IMG/VR virus record: IMGVR_UViG_3300031931_000040
Coordinates: 1 to 21,698 of that record
Source of the DNA: a virus
Length of the DNA: 21,698 nt
Reading direction: 5' to 3' (one strand)
The first letter of the stretch is position 1. Each line of letters starts with the position of its first letter. The notes beneath the pieces were generated by a model. The model worked only from the letters and a program-made list of their open reading frames with translations, ran no database searches and was not told the DNA's origin. A program made the position numbers and the translations under genes. Below, piece after piece: positions 21,656 through 21,698 of the stretch.

Positions 21656-21698
21656 GCTCTTTCCATTAATATTTTAGCCAAAAGAACGAAATGCCAGC
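21656..21698. other. Right edge of the window
   Basis: No gene is seen in these 43 bases. They end GCCAGC, and the last five bases equal the first five of the window. If the ends overlap, the left-edge hairpin becomes a GCCAGCTT/AAGCTGGC terminator with a T-run, correctly placed for the lipoprotein gene. Confidence 0.4.

Noticed and set aside
1-21698. CRISPR array, tRNA or rRNA genes, insertion sequences
   Set aside because: No regularly spaced repeats, no tRNA-like folds and no transposase or terminal inverted repeats were seen by reading.

Overview
The window is an integrated or plasmid-like temperate phage element, most likely from a Vibrionaceae host; the host is inferred from moderate base composition and the style of the phage proteins, with no host gene present to confirm it. 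Its two halves come from different traditions. The left half (1-10200) is a P2/186/HP1-type control and replication module. The right half (12525-20268) is a Mu-type baseplate, tail-fibre and lysis module.

Layout. A terminator hairpin and a promoter region with repeated GGTACACCTT sites precede a tyrosine integrase (290-1345). A 5'-truncated gene remnant lies at 1500-1757. Three tightly packed minus-strand genes of unknown function (1806-4604) follow, the first carrying what looks like a PD-(D/E)xK nuclease signature. This cargo sits between integrase and repressor and is the best candidate for an undescribed system, perhaps anti-phage defence. A divergent switch comes next: an S24 repressor with a Mu-type DNA-binding N-terminus (4681-5571, minus) and a PrtN-family activator (5670-5957, plus). 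The early plus-strand operon then runs: CII-like regulator, four small unknown genes, an HUH replication initiator with an origin-like hairpin inside its 3' end, and an Ogr/Delta zinc-finger activator.

Two AT-rich genes of unknown role (10457-12256) come next: a coiled-coil protein and a protein resembling DUF6710. At this point a P2- or Mu-like phage would be expected to have terminase, portal, capsid, sheath, tube and tape measure. None is present. After about 270 bp of unusual non-coding DNA the sequence enters an intact, overlapping set: gpN-like protein, an unknown gene, gp44 hub, gp45 spike, gp46, gp47, gp48, fibre, a small fibre-associated protein and a chaperone. A strong terminator follows, then holin, SAR endolysin, Rz and a nested Rz1. 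A lipoprotein gene of unknown function (20687-21655) closes the window.

The element can integrate, switch, replicate its DNA, build a tail tip and lyse a cell on paper, but it cannot build a head or tail tube. Either it is a prophage with a clean internal deletion, or it is a satellite that supplies its own baseplate and receptor-binding proteins to a helper. The open frames of every baseplate and lysis gene argue for recent deletion or continued selection. The non-coding DNA ahead of the baseplate genes carries three ATTGC repeats resembling pyocin P-boxes, which suggests the PrtN homologue drives that operon. The first and last bases of the window share CCAGC, and joining them would complete an 8-bp-stem terminator, so the window may be the whole element from end to end.
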